From: Allosphingosinicella sp042666435
GTDB lineage: Bacteria; Pseudomonadota; Alphaproteobacteria; Sphingomonadales; Sphingomonadaceae
NCBI RefSeq assembly: GCF_042666435.1
Contig: NZ_JBHTDC010000001.1
Span: 1,054,001-1,118,000, forward strand
DNA: 64,000 nt
Reading direction: 5' to 3'
A program made the position numbers and the translations under genes. The notes under the pieces were generated by a model. The model was not told where the DNA came from. It did not search any database and saw only the letters and a program-made list of their open reading frames with translations. Shown here piece by piece: positions 42,497 to 51,031 of the stretch (position 1 is its first letter; each line of letters opens with the position of its first letter).

Positions 42497-43258
42497 TCAA
42501 CGCGCGACCGGGGCCGCCGCGCTCGGGTCGAGCGGCAACCCGCCCAATTGGGTGACGAGATCGGTATAGGCGTCGAGATAGGCGAGCACGATCACTTGGC
42601 CGATCTCGGTATTCTGATAGCCGCCCCCGCCGATCCCGGCGAAGCCGCCCCAGAATCCGCCGCCGCCGCCGCCGAAACCGATGTCGGTCTTGCGGGCATA
42701 GCCTTCGGTCATTCGCTCCTGCTCGGTGGTGCGGCTGTTGACCAAAGTGAGGATGACGTTGGCCTCCTTCTTCTTGATGCTGATGCCACCGACGATGCCG
42801 CCGAACAGGCCGCCGCCGAGCAATCCGCCCAGCGCCGCGCCGACGCCTCCGCCGCCGCTGTTGGAATTCTTCGAGACGATGTCCGGCACGATGAAATAAT
42901 CGGCCGCCTTGACCTGCGCCCGGCCGATATTCGACCCCTCCTGCAGCTCGCCCGAATCGGCCAGCGCGCGTTCCAGGTTCCGGTTCTGGAGGCCCCTGCC
43001 GCGATCGACCAAGCCGAAGCAGCCCGATTTCATCACGAACAATTTGATGATCGCCTCGGGGCTGCCGAGCCCCAGCTCGCGCCACCAATTATCGTCCGGC
43101 TCGACGATGGCGATGGTGCCCAGCTTCTGGGTGCAGATCGGAATCTGGGCCTGCCCCCGTTCCTGCGACTTGCGGCCCGAGGACTTGCCTTGGGCGAGCG
43201 CGGGAGTCGCGGCCAAAGCGGCGGTGGCCAGAGCGGCGATCAAGATGGATGTGCGCAA
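42497..43258 (-). CDS. Exported CsgG/HfaB-like protein
   Basis: A 253-residue protein with a signal peptide (MRTSILIAALATAALAATPA, cleaved after LAQ). The body has the CsgG-family pattern: LVDRGRGLQNRNLERALADS, then a Gly-rich stretch with a GGxxGG hairpin (VGAALGGLLGGGLFGGIVGG), and ANVILTLVNSRTTEQERM. There is no lipobox, unlike true CsgG and HfaB, so secretion-channel function is doubtful. I see no curli or holdfast genes nearby. A periplasmic or outer-membrane assembly role is a guess. Confidence 0.75.
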   Translation of the reverse strand: MRTSILIAALATAALAATPALAQGKSSGRKSQERGQAQIPICTQKLGTIAIVEPDDNWWRELGLGSPEAIIKLFVMKSGCFGLVDRGRGLQNRNLERALADSGELQEGSNIGRAQVKAADYFIVPDIVSKNSNSGGGGVGAALGGLLGGGLFGGIVGGISIKKKEANVILTLVNSRTTEQERMTEGYARKTDIGFGGGGGGFWGGFAGIGGGGYQNTEIGQVIVLAYLDAYTDLVTQLGGLPLDPSAAAPVAR

Positions 43259-43484
43259 CGTCAGTCTCCCCCGAAACCTGGTGTGTGACGCAACCGGCGG
43301 GCGGACGAGGCGAAGGCCGGATACCGAACCCGCGCCGACGCTGTAGCACCTCGCGCGGCCGGGCGGAAGGCCGCGTGGCCGGAAAGGGCGGATCGGCCCC
43401 GCCCGCCGCCGGCGCGGCCAACTACCAATTGGCCTCCCCCGCCGCCGGTGCTAGGGCGCGCGCAACTCCGTCGAAAAGCATAAA

Positions 43485-45305
43485 ATGACCGATCTTAAGA
43501 AGATACGCAATTTCAGCATCATCGCCCATATCGACCATGGGAAGTCGACGCTCGCCGACCGGCTGATCCAGCGCACCGGAGGGCTAACCGACCGCGAAAT
43601 GTCGAGCCAGGTGCTCGACAATATGGAGATCGAGAAAGAGCGCGGGATCACGATCAAGGCCCAGACGGTGCGGCTCGATTACACCGCCCGCGACGGCGAG
43701 GCCTATGTGCTCAACCTGATGGACACGCCCGGCCATGTCGACTTCGCCTATGAAGTCAGCCGCAGCCTCGCCGCGTGCGAGGGCGCGTTGCTGGTGGTGG
43801 ACGCGGCCCAGGGGGTCGAGGCGCAGACGCTCGCAAACGTCTACCAGTCGATCGAGCACGACCATGAGATCGTCCCCGTCATCAACAAGATCGACCTCCC
43901 CGCCGCCGAGCCCGAGCAGGTCAGGAAGGAGATCGAGGACATAATCGGCCTTCCCGCGGATGACGCCGTGCTGGCCAGCGCCAAGACCGGCATCGGCATC
44001 GACGAGATACTGGAAGCGATCGTCGCCCGCATCCCCGCGCCCAAGGGCGAGCGCGACGCGCCGCTAAAGGCGATGCTGGTCGATTCATGGTACGACCCCT
44101 ATCTCGGCGTCGTCATCCTGATCCGCGTCATCGACGGCCACATCCGCAAGGGCCAGACGATCAAGTTCATGGCCGGCGGCACCACCCATCTGGTCGACCG
44201 CGTCGGCTGCATGCGCCCCAAGATCGAGCAATTGCCCGAACTCGGCCCCGGCGAGATCGGCTTCATCACCGCCCAGATCAAGGACATTTCCGAAACGCGC
44301 GTCGGCGACACCATCACCGATGCGAAACGCCCCACCGCGCACCCCCTGCCCGGCTTCAAGGAAGTCCAGCCGGTTGTCTTCTGCGGCCTGTTCCCGGTCG
44401 ACGCCAACGATTTCGAGAAGCTCCGCGAATCGATCTCCAAGCTGCGCCTCAACGACGCCAGCTTCAGCTTCGAGATGGAGACCAGCGCCGCCTTGGGCTT
44501 CGGCTTCCGCTGCGGCTTCCTCGGCCTCCTCCACCTCGAGATCATCCAGGAGCGCCTGACCCGCGAATACGATCTCGACCTCATCACCACCGCGCCGAGC
44601 GTCGTCTACAACATCCATTTGGGCCGCGCCAAGGACGGCACCGGCGAGCGCACCATCGCGCTCCACAACCCGGCCGACATGCCCGACCCCAACCGCATCG
44701 ACAGCATCGAGGAGCCGTGGATCGAGGCGACCATCTACGTCCCCGACGAATATCTGGGGCCGATCCTCAAGCTCTGCCAGGATCGCCGCGGCATCCAGAA
44801 GAATCTGACCTACGTCGCCGGCCGCGCCCAGCTCACCTACGAGCTGCCCTTGAACGAAGTGGTGTTCGATTTCTACGACCGCCTGAAGAGCATTTCGCGC
44901 GGCTATGCGAGCTTCGACTATCATCAGATCGGCCACCGCGAGGGCGACCTCGTCAAGATGAGCATCCTGGTCAACGCCGAGCCGGTCGACGCTTTGTCGA
45001 TGATCGTCCACCGCGGCACCGCCGAAGCCCGCGGCCGCGGCATGTGCGAGCGATTGAAGGACCTCATCCCCCGCCACCTCTTCAAAATCCCCATCCAGGC
45101 CGCGATCGGCGGCAAGGTCATCGCCCGCGAGACGATCGCGGCGCTGCGCAAGGACGTCACCGCCAAATGCTATGGTGGCGATATCAGCCGCAAGAAGAAG
45201 CTCCTCGACAAACAGAAAGAGGGCAAAAAACGCATGCGCGAATATGGCTCGGTCTCTATTCCTCAAGAAGCTTTCATCGCCGCGCTTAGAATGGGCGAGG
45301 AGTGA
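43485..45305 (+). CDS. lepA: Elongation factor 4 (LepA)
   Basis: A 606-residue ribosomal GTPase that back-translocates or remodels stalled ribosomes. G-domain motifs are AHIDHGKSTLADRL, DTPGHVDF and NKIDLPAAE. The LepA-specific C-terminal domain ends SIPQEAFIAALRMGEE. The gene is complete. A diverged copy of its last twelve codons follows 35 bases downstream, at the edge of a small accessory island. Confidence 0.97.
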   Translation: MTDLKKIRNFSIIAHIDHGKSTLADRLIQRTGGLTDREMSSQVLDNMEIEKERGITIKAQTVRLDYTARDGEAYVLNLMDTPGHVDFAYEVSRSLAACEGALLVVDAAQGVEAQTLANVYQSIEHDHEIVPVINKIDLPAAEPEQVRKEIEDIIGLPADDAVLASAKTGIGIDEILEAIVARIPAPKGERDAPLKAMLVDSWYDPYLGVVILIRVIDGHIRKGQTIKFMAGGTTHLVDRVGCMRPKIEQLPELGPGEIGFITAQIKDISETRVGDTITDAKRPTAHPLPGFKEVQPVVFCGLFPVDANDFEKLRESISKLRLNDASFSFEMETSAALGFGFRCGFLGLLHLEIIQERLTREYDLDLITTAPSVVYNIHLGRAKDGTGERTIALHNPADMPDPNRIDSIEEPWIEATIYVPDEYLGPILKLCQDRRGIQKNLTYVAGRAQLTYELPLNEVVFDFYDRLKSISRGYASFDYHQIGHREGDLVKMSILVNAEPVDALSMIVHRGTAEARGRGMCERLKDLIPRHLFKIPIQAAIGGKVIARETIAALRKDVTAKCYGGDISRKKKLLDKQKEGKKRMREYGSVSIPQEAFIAALRMGEE

Positions 45306-45340
45306 CGCAGGCCCGCCCGCCGAAGCTTCAGCGAAGGAGG

Positions 45341-45379
45341 AAGGCGTTTATTGCGGCGCTCAGGATGGGCGAGGAGTAG
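45341..45379 (+). repeat. Duplicated 3' tail of lepA
   Basis: These 39 bases encode KAFIAALRMGEE and a stop, the same as the lepA C-terminus at 45267-45305, but with different synonymous codons (GCGTTTATT against GCTTTCATC, CTCAGG against CTTAGA) and TAG instead of TGA. It has no start and is not a gene. It looks like the displaced end of a related lepA left by recombination or integration at this gene. From 45380 to 45536 I see nothing else convincing. Confidence 0.8.
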
Positions 45380-45536
45380 AAATTATCAATCGCGACGCTC
45401 TCGATTTTCGCCATCGCTTTGGCAATTATATACTTGAGAAAGCAGCGACTCCATGGCACAAGATCGAGGACAGGCCAGCGCTCTTTCTCGATTAGAGCAA
45501 TCCCTCTCCCCAGAGGTTTGTTCTACTATCACACCC

Positions 45537-46247
45537 CTACTCAGGGCTCGCCTTCAGCGCGACGAAGGCTTTCAGGATGCTTTCGCAAAGCTCCACCAAA
45601 TCTTTCAGCGTCTCGACAACAGGGCGCGAGCCGACGCCCCAATCGTCGGGCGCTGTTAGGGAGGGGGTCCCGCGATTTGCGATGTACGGCTTACCAAGAA
45701 TGAGCCGCCCGTCCGGTTGCTCCCCTAGTTGAGGAAATTCGACGTGGAACATAGCGTCTGGCTTGGGCACTAGGCTGCGATGCTTGTCGATGATGTCCAG
45801 ATCGTGGATTGCGCGCAGTTCGAGATTCCCGCCTTTGTAGGGGCGCAGCGTTTTTAGCAGCCTAACGGCGTCCTCTCCGCAGAGGTTGAAGCGTCTTTTA
45901 CGGATCATGAGGTCCAAGTCGTCCTCCTCCCCTGCGAATGGGAAGTGAACGCCATCGGGGGATTCGCCGCGTTGCAAAGCCAGGGCGCATGCCATGAGGT
46001 CAAGTGAAGAACGCAGGTTGTGGATGATGTCCCCTAGGATAGTCGCTGTCATGGGCGGCGGGTCGTGGGGTTCTGAGGCAATTTCCATGCCCCATGTTCC
46101 ATCGGCGTTCTGCCAAGGCTCAAAGCGCGAAATTGGAACGGGTGTTGCAAAGAACTCCACAAGGGAGGCCTCCAGTTCGGCGAGGTGGTGTTTGGCCCTC
46201 TCAAGCTTTAAGAACGGCGCGGCGAATGCGTTTGAAAGGTCAGTCAT
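45537..46247 (-). CDS. Hypothetical protein, 236 aa, accessory island
   Basis: I recognise no named family. The protein is soluble, has a helical N-terminus (LKLERAKHHLAELEASLVEF), a central IIHNLRSSLDLMACALALQR that resembles the HNLRSALD motif of many uncharacterised bacterial proteins, then HDLDIIDKHRSLVPKP. The start could also be a GTG at 46256. The ATG used here overlaps the ATG of a small gene on the other strand. Base composition is lower in GC than the flanking housekeeping genes, in keeping with an acquired segment. Confidence 0.65.
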   Translation of the reverse strand: MTDLSNAFAAPFLKLERAKHHLAELEASLVEFFATPVPISRFEPWQNADGTWGMEIASEPHDPPPMTATILGDIIHNLRSSLDLMACALALQRGESPDGVHFPFAGEEDDLDLMIRKRRFNLCGEDAVRLLKTLRPYKGGNLELRAIHDLDIIDKHRSLVPKPDAMFHVEFPQLGEQPDGRLILGKPYIANRGTPSLTAPDDWGVGSRPVVETLKDLVELCESILKAFVALKASPE

Positions 46248-46404
46248 GTCAGACACCGATCATATCAACGAGGATGACGTGCTTCGGCGTATGCTGAACA
46301 CGCCGCCGACGCCGCACAAGCCTATTGGGGGGTCTCCCCGTCGCGGATCGAAGCCGACGGGTCGAGGCCGCGCTTCATCAGATAGTCGTGAAGGACGAGG
46401 CTGA
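46246..46404 (+). CDS. Small acidic-to-basic hypothetical protein, 52 aa
   Basis: GAAAGG seven bases before the ATG is a good ribosome site. The product starts MSDTDHINEDDVLRRMLNTP, continues PTPHKPIGG and ends in a basic tail rich in Arg, Ser and Gly. Small proteins with a DDxLRRMLxTPPxPHKP-like core are frequent in sphingomonads as I recall, usually uncharacterised. It overlaps the start of the 236-residue gene and the end of the 94-residue gene, both on the other strand, so it could also be a chance frame. Confidence 0.45.
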   Translation: MSDTDHINEDDVLRRMLNTPPTPHKPIGGSPRRGSKPTGRGRASSDSREGRG

Positions 46405-46606
46405 GGCGTTGCGCCCCAGCTATTGGCATTATCAGCCTTCCCGTCGCCACTAGGGCCTCTTTCATTCCCACCACCGGACTTTCCGGGCGCACTGTGGCGA
46501 AGGTGATCCGGATTGTCTGATTTACGAGGTCAAATGTTATGGCATCATCTGCGAAAACGTCGGGGATCGAAAAATCCCCGATGATCAAAGGGCCTTCGTT
46601 TGCCAT
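46322..46606 (-). CDS. Hypothetical protein, 94 aa, DUF3467-like in appearance
   Basis: From the ATG at 46606 the product reads MANEGPLIIGDFSIPDVFAD, then ITFDLVNQTIRITFATVRPE and LIMPIAGAQRLSLVLHDYLM. The sequence of a short beta strand pair followed by a MPxxxAQRLxxxLxDxL helix resembles DUF3467 proteins, whose role is unknown. It belongs to the accessory island after lepA. The resemblance is by eye and moderate. Confidence 0.55.
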   Translation of the reverse strand: MANEGPLIIGDFSIPDVFADDAITFDLVNQTIRITFATVRPESPVVGMKEALVATGRLIMPIAGAQRLSLVLHDYLMKRGLDPSASIRDGETPQ

Positions 46607-46672
46607 CGTATCAATGTCCCCCAAGCCTTTTGGTGATGGGCAGTTATGGGGGTCAAACGATTGGGGGCGCAA

Positions 46673-46693
46673 CTGGACTCTTATCGAGTCCAG
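46673..46693. terminator. Perfect hairpin between hypothetical gene and transposase remnant
   Basis: CTGGACTC and GAGTCCAG form an eight-base-pair stem around TTATC. No T tract follows on either strand, so this is a weak terminator at best. It lies near the 3' side of the transposase remnant and may be linked to the end of that element. Confidence 0.35.
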
Positions 46694-46735
46694 CACTTGC
46701 GGCGCTCGCCGATAGGCTCTGGCGGCTCGTAATAA

Positions 46736-47209
46736 TCAGGCGGCGAGTTTGTCAGTCCGCCGATAGGTAAGGCGCTTACCATAGATGCCGCGAAGGGACT
46801 GGTCGGCGCGCTCGGCGTCGGTATCGCTACGGGTGTGGTAGCGGAAATCAAACTCGGCGGCGTAGCGGCCAAGGTGCGCTTCGCTCATATGGTGATAGGT
46901 GCCGATGACGCCGCGCTTGAAGATGGAGAAGAAGTTTTCGGCGGTGTTGCTATGGGCGAAGCCGCCCATGCGGACATATTCGCTCTGGCTGTGAATGACG
47001 CTGGTATGACCGGCGAACTCGCGACCGACGCGGGTATAGACCATGCTTTCGTCGGTCATAAGGTGCGAAGCGCGATCGACGTTGGTAACGATGAGCGGGC
47101 GAAGGGTTTTCGCGTTGACGTTGGCGACATGGAAGCTGCGAACGTGACCTTCGCGCTCGACTAGGGCGACCACGGCTTTCTTCGCGGCGGGGCAACTCCG
47201 GGGACACAA
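46736..47209 (-). pseudogene. IS1595/ISXO2-type transposase, 5'-truncated
   Basis: About 157 codons match the C-terminal half of ISXO2-like transposases: VALVEREGHVRSFHVANVNA, TNVDRASHLMTDESMVYTRV, YVRMGGFAHSNTAENFFSIF and FKRGVIGTYHHMSEAHLGRY. The N-terminal zinc-ribbon and first catalytic part (roughly 130 residues) are gone; the reading frame enters from unrelated sequence near 47180. No intact inverted repeats were found. The gene is inactive and marks past mobility in this island. Confidence 0.82.
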
Positions 47210-47347
47210 TACTCAATTGATCTCTAGACCGCTGCGCCGGCACGCTGGCGTCAATCGTCGGGGCGGCCTCGAAGGCGGGCCGGGCCCGGAACTGAGAGAT
47301 CGGCCACGCGCTTTCTCCTTTGAACTCAGCACAAAGGAGCAGGACCG

Positions 47348-47878
47348 ATGACCGACAGCCAAGGCGAAACGCGGGTTTGGGAGTTGATGGAGGAGATCGG
47401 CTTTTGCATGCTCTCCAGCCTCGATGTGTCCGAGGGACGCCCCTCGACGTCCATCGGGACGAACGACCTGCTGATACGCTCGCGGCCGATGGCGGCGCAT
47501 GTGTGTCGCGACGAGAACGCGATCTACTTCCTGACCGACGCCGACAGCGCCAAGGATGAGGACATCGAGGCGCGGCCTCAGGTCAATCTCGCCTTCGCCG
47601 ATACCAAGGGGCAGACCTACGTCTCGCTGACCGGACGGGCGGCGGTGTCGAACGATCGGGAGAAGATAAGCGAGCTTTTCTCGACCCCGGCCAAGGCCTG
47701 GTGGGACGATGCCGACGATCCCTCGATCCGCGTGCTGAAGGTCACGCCCCATGACGCGCAATATTGGGACAGCGGGGGCACGGTGCGCTCCTATATCAAG
47801 ATGGCCGCCGCCATCGCCACCGACAGCAAGCCCGACCTTGGCGACCATGAGAAGGTCGATATGGAGGAGGGGGTGTGA
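47348..47878 (+). CDS. Pyridoxamine 5'-phosphate oxidase-like (general stress protein 26 type)
   Basis: A 176-residue split-barrel protein. WELMEEIGFCMLSSLD, RPMAAHVCRDENAIYFLTDA and VNLAFADTKGQTYVSLTGRA are the strands of a flavin-binding PPOX-like fold, of the GsP26 subgroup. Such proteins bind FMN or FAD, and the physiological reaction is unknown; it is not the vitamin B6 enzyme PdxH. It is the first ordinary gene after the lepA island. A palindrome at 47901-47922 follows. Confidence 0.85.
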   Translation: MTDSQGETRVWELMEEIGFCMLSSLDVSEGRPSTSIGTNDLLIRSRPMAAHVCRDENAIYFLTDADSAKDEDIEARPQVNLAFADTKGQTYVSLTGRAAVSNDREKISELFSTPAKAWWDDADDPSIRVLKVTPHDAQYWDSGGTVRSYIKMAAAIATDSKPDLGDHEKVDMEEGV

Positions 47879-47900
47879 GGGGGAACATGCCCTCCCCCGG

Positions 47901-47922
47901 CCCCTCCCGCTAGCGGGAGGGG
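47901..47922. repeat. Perfect 22-base palindrome
   Basis: CCCCTCCCGCTAGCGGGAGG and the two following G form an uninterrupted palindrome 23 bases after the stop of the PPOX-fold gene. It may act as a transcript end or RNA stabiliser. It differs in sequence from the paired hairpin repeats elsewhere in the window. Confidence 0.7.
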
Positions 47923-47966
47923 AGAAGTTAGGAAATCGGTAGGCGCTTCGGCTTTAGGCTCATGCC

Positions 47967-48332
47967 ATGGACGCTCACTACACATTTGAGATCGACCGCT
48001 CTCGCGCGCTGGTTCGCATCACCATGAGCGGGCTGTTCACGCTGGCCGACATCGACGGCTTTCTCCGCGACCGACGGGAGGCGCATGCGGCGCTGGGGTG
48101 CGCGCCCAACCGGCACCTGACCCTGAACGACCTTCGCGGCATGAAGATTCAGCATCAGGAGGTGGTCACCGCGTTTCGCGAGATGCTGGCGGCGCCGGAA
48201 TATCGATCGCGGCGGCTCGCCTTCGTCGCCGGGCCGACGCTGGCCAAAAGCCAGCTGATGCGCGCGCTGTCGGGCCGGGACGCGCAATGTTTCGAGGACG
48301 TGGCGAGCGCGGAAAGGTGGCTGTTCGCCTGA
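47967..48332 (+). CDS. Hypothetical protein, STAS/SpoIIAA-like fold
   Basis: A 121-residue soluble protein. The order of segments (YTFEIDRSRALVRITMSGLF, then LADIDGFLRDRREAHAAL, RHLTLNDLRGMKI, RRLAFVAGPTLAKSQLMRAL, FEDVASAERWLF) is that of the SpoIIAA/STAS-like alpha/beta fold. Ligand and partner are unknown. The fold assignment is by eye and moderate. Confidence 0.68.
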   Translation: MDAHYTFEIDRSRALVRITMSGLFTLADIDGFLRDRREAHAALGCAPNRHLTLNDLRGMKIQHQEVVTAFREMLAAPEYRSRRLAFVAGPTLAKSQLMRALSGRDAQCFEDVASAERWLFA

Positions 48333-48465
48333 GGGGGCGTGTTGCGTCGACAGGGTGATTCGGGCGAGCTGGCCGGGCAACGCCCCTCGACTTCGCTCGG
48401 GAGGAAAGGACTTCAGGCGGCAGGCCTGTCGCTCGGGTAGCTCGCGCAGGCTGGCCGGTGGGTCG

Positions 48466-49212
48466 CTATGCGTCGTCCGCCTTGCTCGCGGTGCCGCGCA
48501 TTTCCTCCAGCGCGTCCAGCAGTTGCTGGACGAGGCTGGGACCGCCGGTCGCCTCCGGGAGCAGCCCCGCCTCGGCGGTCAGCAGCATGTCGGGCGCGCG
48601 CGCGCTGGGCAGGCCGAAAGGCTCGTCGTCCTGCGGCTCCGTCCGCCTCGCCTTTTCCCAGTCGACCGGGCCGACCAGGATTTCCCAGGCGGCGCGCCGT
48701 TCCAAATCCTCGCAGATGGCGGCGAGGAACAGGCGGCGGGCGCGCAGCAGACGATCCCGGATGCGCCCCTGGCATTCGATCCATTCCAGATATTCGGCAT
48801 CCTCCTCCTCCCCGTCGCCGCCGGCGCGGCCCGAAGGGTGGGGCAATTCGCGCAGCTCCTGATCGCTGGCGAGGCCGGCGAGATTGTCCCGAAGGCGCGC
48901 CATTTCGCGGTCGCGATGGATTTCCAACGCGGCGTCCCAGGCGGCGGCGAAGCTGCGGCCGCCGCGGGCGGTGCGCAATTGCTCCGCGCCGAACGCATGC
49001 TTGCCGATCGCGCGCCCGGCACGACGGGCCGAGCCGGTGACCGCCAGCGCCGCGATGAAGGCGCGCTGATATTCGGGCGTCCAGCCGTCGGCATGCGGCC
49101 GTCGCGGGACCGGCTCGAAGCCCAAAATGTCGGCGATGCCGGAAAAGGGATCCTCGCCGGCCACGCCCTCGGCGCGGCAGCGATCGCAAATGACGGGAAT
49201 TGGGTTCTCCAT
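48466..49212 (-). CDS. Hypothetical protein with helix-turn-helix-like segment
   Basis: From the ATG at 49212 (MENPIPVICDRCRAEGVAGE) the product has 248 residues. It starts with a CDRC pair. A segment TPEYQRAFIAALAVTGSARR followed by AGRAIGKHAFGAEQLRTARG resembles the helix-turn-helix of sphingomonad proteins that read like small-terminase or transposase DNA-binding domains. A helical remainder is rich in Glu and Arg. DNA binding is inferred from this resemblance only. The gene is divergent from the aldehyde dehydrogenase. Confidence 0.65.
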   Translation of the reverse strand: MENPIPVICDRCRAEGVAGEDPFSGIADILGFEPVPRRPHADGWTPEYQRAFIAALAVTGSARRAGRAIGKHAFGAEQLRTARGGRSFAAAWDAALEIHRDREMARLRDNLAGLASDQELRELPHPSGRAGGDGEEEDAEYLEWIECQGRIRDRLLRARRLFLAAICEDLERRAAWEILVGPVDWEKARRTEPQDDEPFGLPSARAPDMLLTAEAGLLPEATGGPSLVQQLLDALEEMRGTASKADDA

Positions 49213-49345
49213 GATTCGCATATTGAACCACAGAGGTTTGCCTGTAGGAAAGCGCAAAATCGCCGGGCGCGGGCGCGGCGGCGCGGCCGGGGTTCAAGCC
49301 GGCGGCGCGAGGCGCTACAGGGCGCGCACAACGAAAGGACTCGCG

Positions 49346-50854
49346 ATGAACGACATGACCCCCATTTCCGCCCAGCCCGCTTATTCCGAGCGCGTCCAGG
49401 CGCTGCTGAAGCGCGCGCCGGCTCTGTTCATCGACGGCGAATGGGTCGCATCGAGCCACGGCAAGACTTTGGCCGTCCACGACCCGTCGACCGGGCGCGA
49501 GATCGCGGCGATCGTCGATGCGTCGGACGCCGACGCCGACCGGGCGGTCGCGGCGGCGCGGGCCGCGTTCGACGACGGCCGCTGGTCGGGCCTCGCTTCC
49601 TATGCCCGCGAGCGGGTCATCGCCCGCCTCGCCGACCTGATCGAAGCGAATATCGACGAACTGGCCGAGCTCGAGTCGATCGACAACGGCAAGCCGCGGG
49701 CGGCCTCGGCGGGCTACGACCTCCCCAAATGCGTCCAGACTTTGCGCTACATGGCGGGCTGGGCGACCAAGATTTCGGGCGAGCATATCGAGCCGTCGGG
49801 CGCCCCGGCCGGCACCTTCCACGCTTATGTGCGGCGCGAGCCGGTCGGCGTAGCGGTGCAGATCGTGCCGTGGAACTTCCCGCTGATGATGGCGGTGCAG
49901 AAGATCGCGCCGGCGCTGGCGGCGGGGTGTACGGTGATTCTTAAGCCGGCAGAGCAGACCAGCCTGACCGCGCTCCGCCTCGCCGACCTGGTCGCGGAGG
50001 CGGGCTTTCCGGCGGGCGTGTTCAACCTCGTCACCGGTTTGGGCGAGACCTGCGGCGACCGGATGGTCAGGAGCCCGCTGGTCGACAAGGTCGCCTTCAC
50101 CGGATCGACCGAGGTCGGCAAGATCATCAACCGCGCCGCCACCGACACGCTGAAGCGCGTGACCCTGGAGCTGGGCGGCAAATCGCCGGTCATCGTGCTC
50201 CCCGACGTCGATATCGGCAAGGCCGGCGCGGGCGCGGCGCGCTCGATCTTCGCCAATGCCGGGCAGGTCTGCATCGCCGGCTCGCGGCTCTACGCCCATC
50301 GCGACATTTTCGACAAATTGCTCGAGGCGGTGTCCGACAATGCCGGCAAGCTGCGGGTCGGGCCGAGCCTCGATCCCGCGACCTCGATGGGGCCGCTCGT
50401 CTCGACCGAGCAGCGCGAGCGGGTGATGAACTATATCGACCAGGGGCGGAAGGCGGGCGCGTCGGTGCTGCGCGGCGGCGACGCGCCGGGCGGAGACGGC
50501 TATTTCGTCAACCCGACCATCCTCGTCGACGTGAAGCCCGAGATGAGCGTGGTGCGCGAGGAAATTTTCGGGCCGGTGCTCGCCGCCCAGCGCTACGACG
50601 ACCTCGACGAAGTGGCCAAGGCCGCCAACGACACGCCCTACGGCCTCGCCGCCACCGTCTGGACGCGCGACGTCTCGGCGATGCACCGCATGGCGGCGAA
50701 GCTGCGCGCCGGCATGGTCTGGGGCAATATCAATTCGGCGGCGGACACGTCGCTGCCGTTCGGCGGCTTCAAGCAATCGGGCTTCGGCCGCGAATCGGGA
50801 CGCTACGGCATCGAGGCCTATACCGAATTGAAGACGGTCGCGATCGCGCTCTGA
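49346..50854 (+). CDS. NAD(P)-dependent aldehyde dehydrogenase
   Basis: A 502-residue enzyme that oxidises an aldehyde to its acid. Landmarks are VPWNFPLMMAVQKIAPALAA, AFTGSTEVGKII, the general-base Glu in LELGGKSPVIV, and the catalytic Cys in NAGQVCIAGSR. EEIFGPVLAAQ and PFGGFKQSGFGRE close the domain. The substrate cannot be told; betaine-aldehyde, phenylacetaldehyde and broad fatty aldehyde enzymes look alike. It is monocistronic by position. Confidence 0.95.
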   Translation: MNDMTPISAQPAYSERVQALLKRAPALFIDGEWVASSHGKTLAVHDPSTGREIAAIVDASDADADRAVAAARAAFDDGRWSGLASYARERVIARLADLIEANIDELAELESIDNGKPRAASAGYDLPKCVQTLRYMAGWATKISGEHIEPSGAPAGTFHAYVRREPVGVAVQIVPWNFPLMMAVQKIAPALAAGCTVILKPAEQTSLTALRLADLVAEAGFPAGVFNLVTGLGETCGDRMVRSPLVDKVAFTGSTEVGKIINRAATDTLKRVTLELGGKSPVIVLPDVDIGKAGAGAARSIFANAGQVCIAGSRLYAHRDIFDKLLEAVSDNAGKLRVGPSLDPATSMGPLVSTEQRERVMNYIDQGRKAGASVLRGGDAPGGDGYFVNPTILVDVKPEMSVVREEIFGPVLAAQRYDDLDEVAKAANDTPYGLAATVWTRDVSAMHRMAAKLRAGMVWGNINSAADTSLPFGGFKQSGFGRESGRYGIEAYTELKTVAIAL

Positions 50855-50924
50855 CAGAGGGGAGCCCGATCCGCCGAAACGCGCGGACCGGGGCCTGGGG
50901 CATGATGAGTTTGGATGCACCTCT

Positions 50925-51008
50925 CGTCATGCTGAACTTGTTTCAGCATCCATATCCGAGCCGCGCGACGGGCGGGTAGGTGGACCCTGAAACGAGTTCA
51001 GGGTGACG
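50925..51008. repeat. Paired inverted repeat, second family
   Basis: CGTCATGCTGAACTTGTTTC (50925-50944, continuing AGCATCC) and the inverted unit at 50982-51008 (core CCTGAAACGAGTTCAGG, ending TGACG) stand 30 bases apart between the aldehyde dehydrogenase and PLP-enzyme genes. The outer CGTCA/TGACG ends match the main hairpin repeat family, but the core differs. Confidence 0.7.
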
Positions 51009-51031
51009 ATTCAATCCAACCGCGTCCCGCC

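Noticed and set aside
45453..45659. Open frame of 68 codons starting MAQDRGQASALSRLEQSLSP downstream of the lepA tail
   Set aside because: It has no ribosome binding site, overlaps the 3' end of the larger minus-strand gene, and resembles no family I know.
48333..48465. Gap between the STAS-like gene and the helix-turn-helix gene considered for a small RNA or gene
   Set aside because: It holds GC-rich sequence with no convincing frame, promoter or hairpin.
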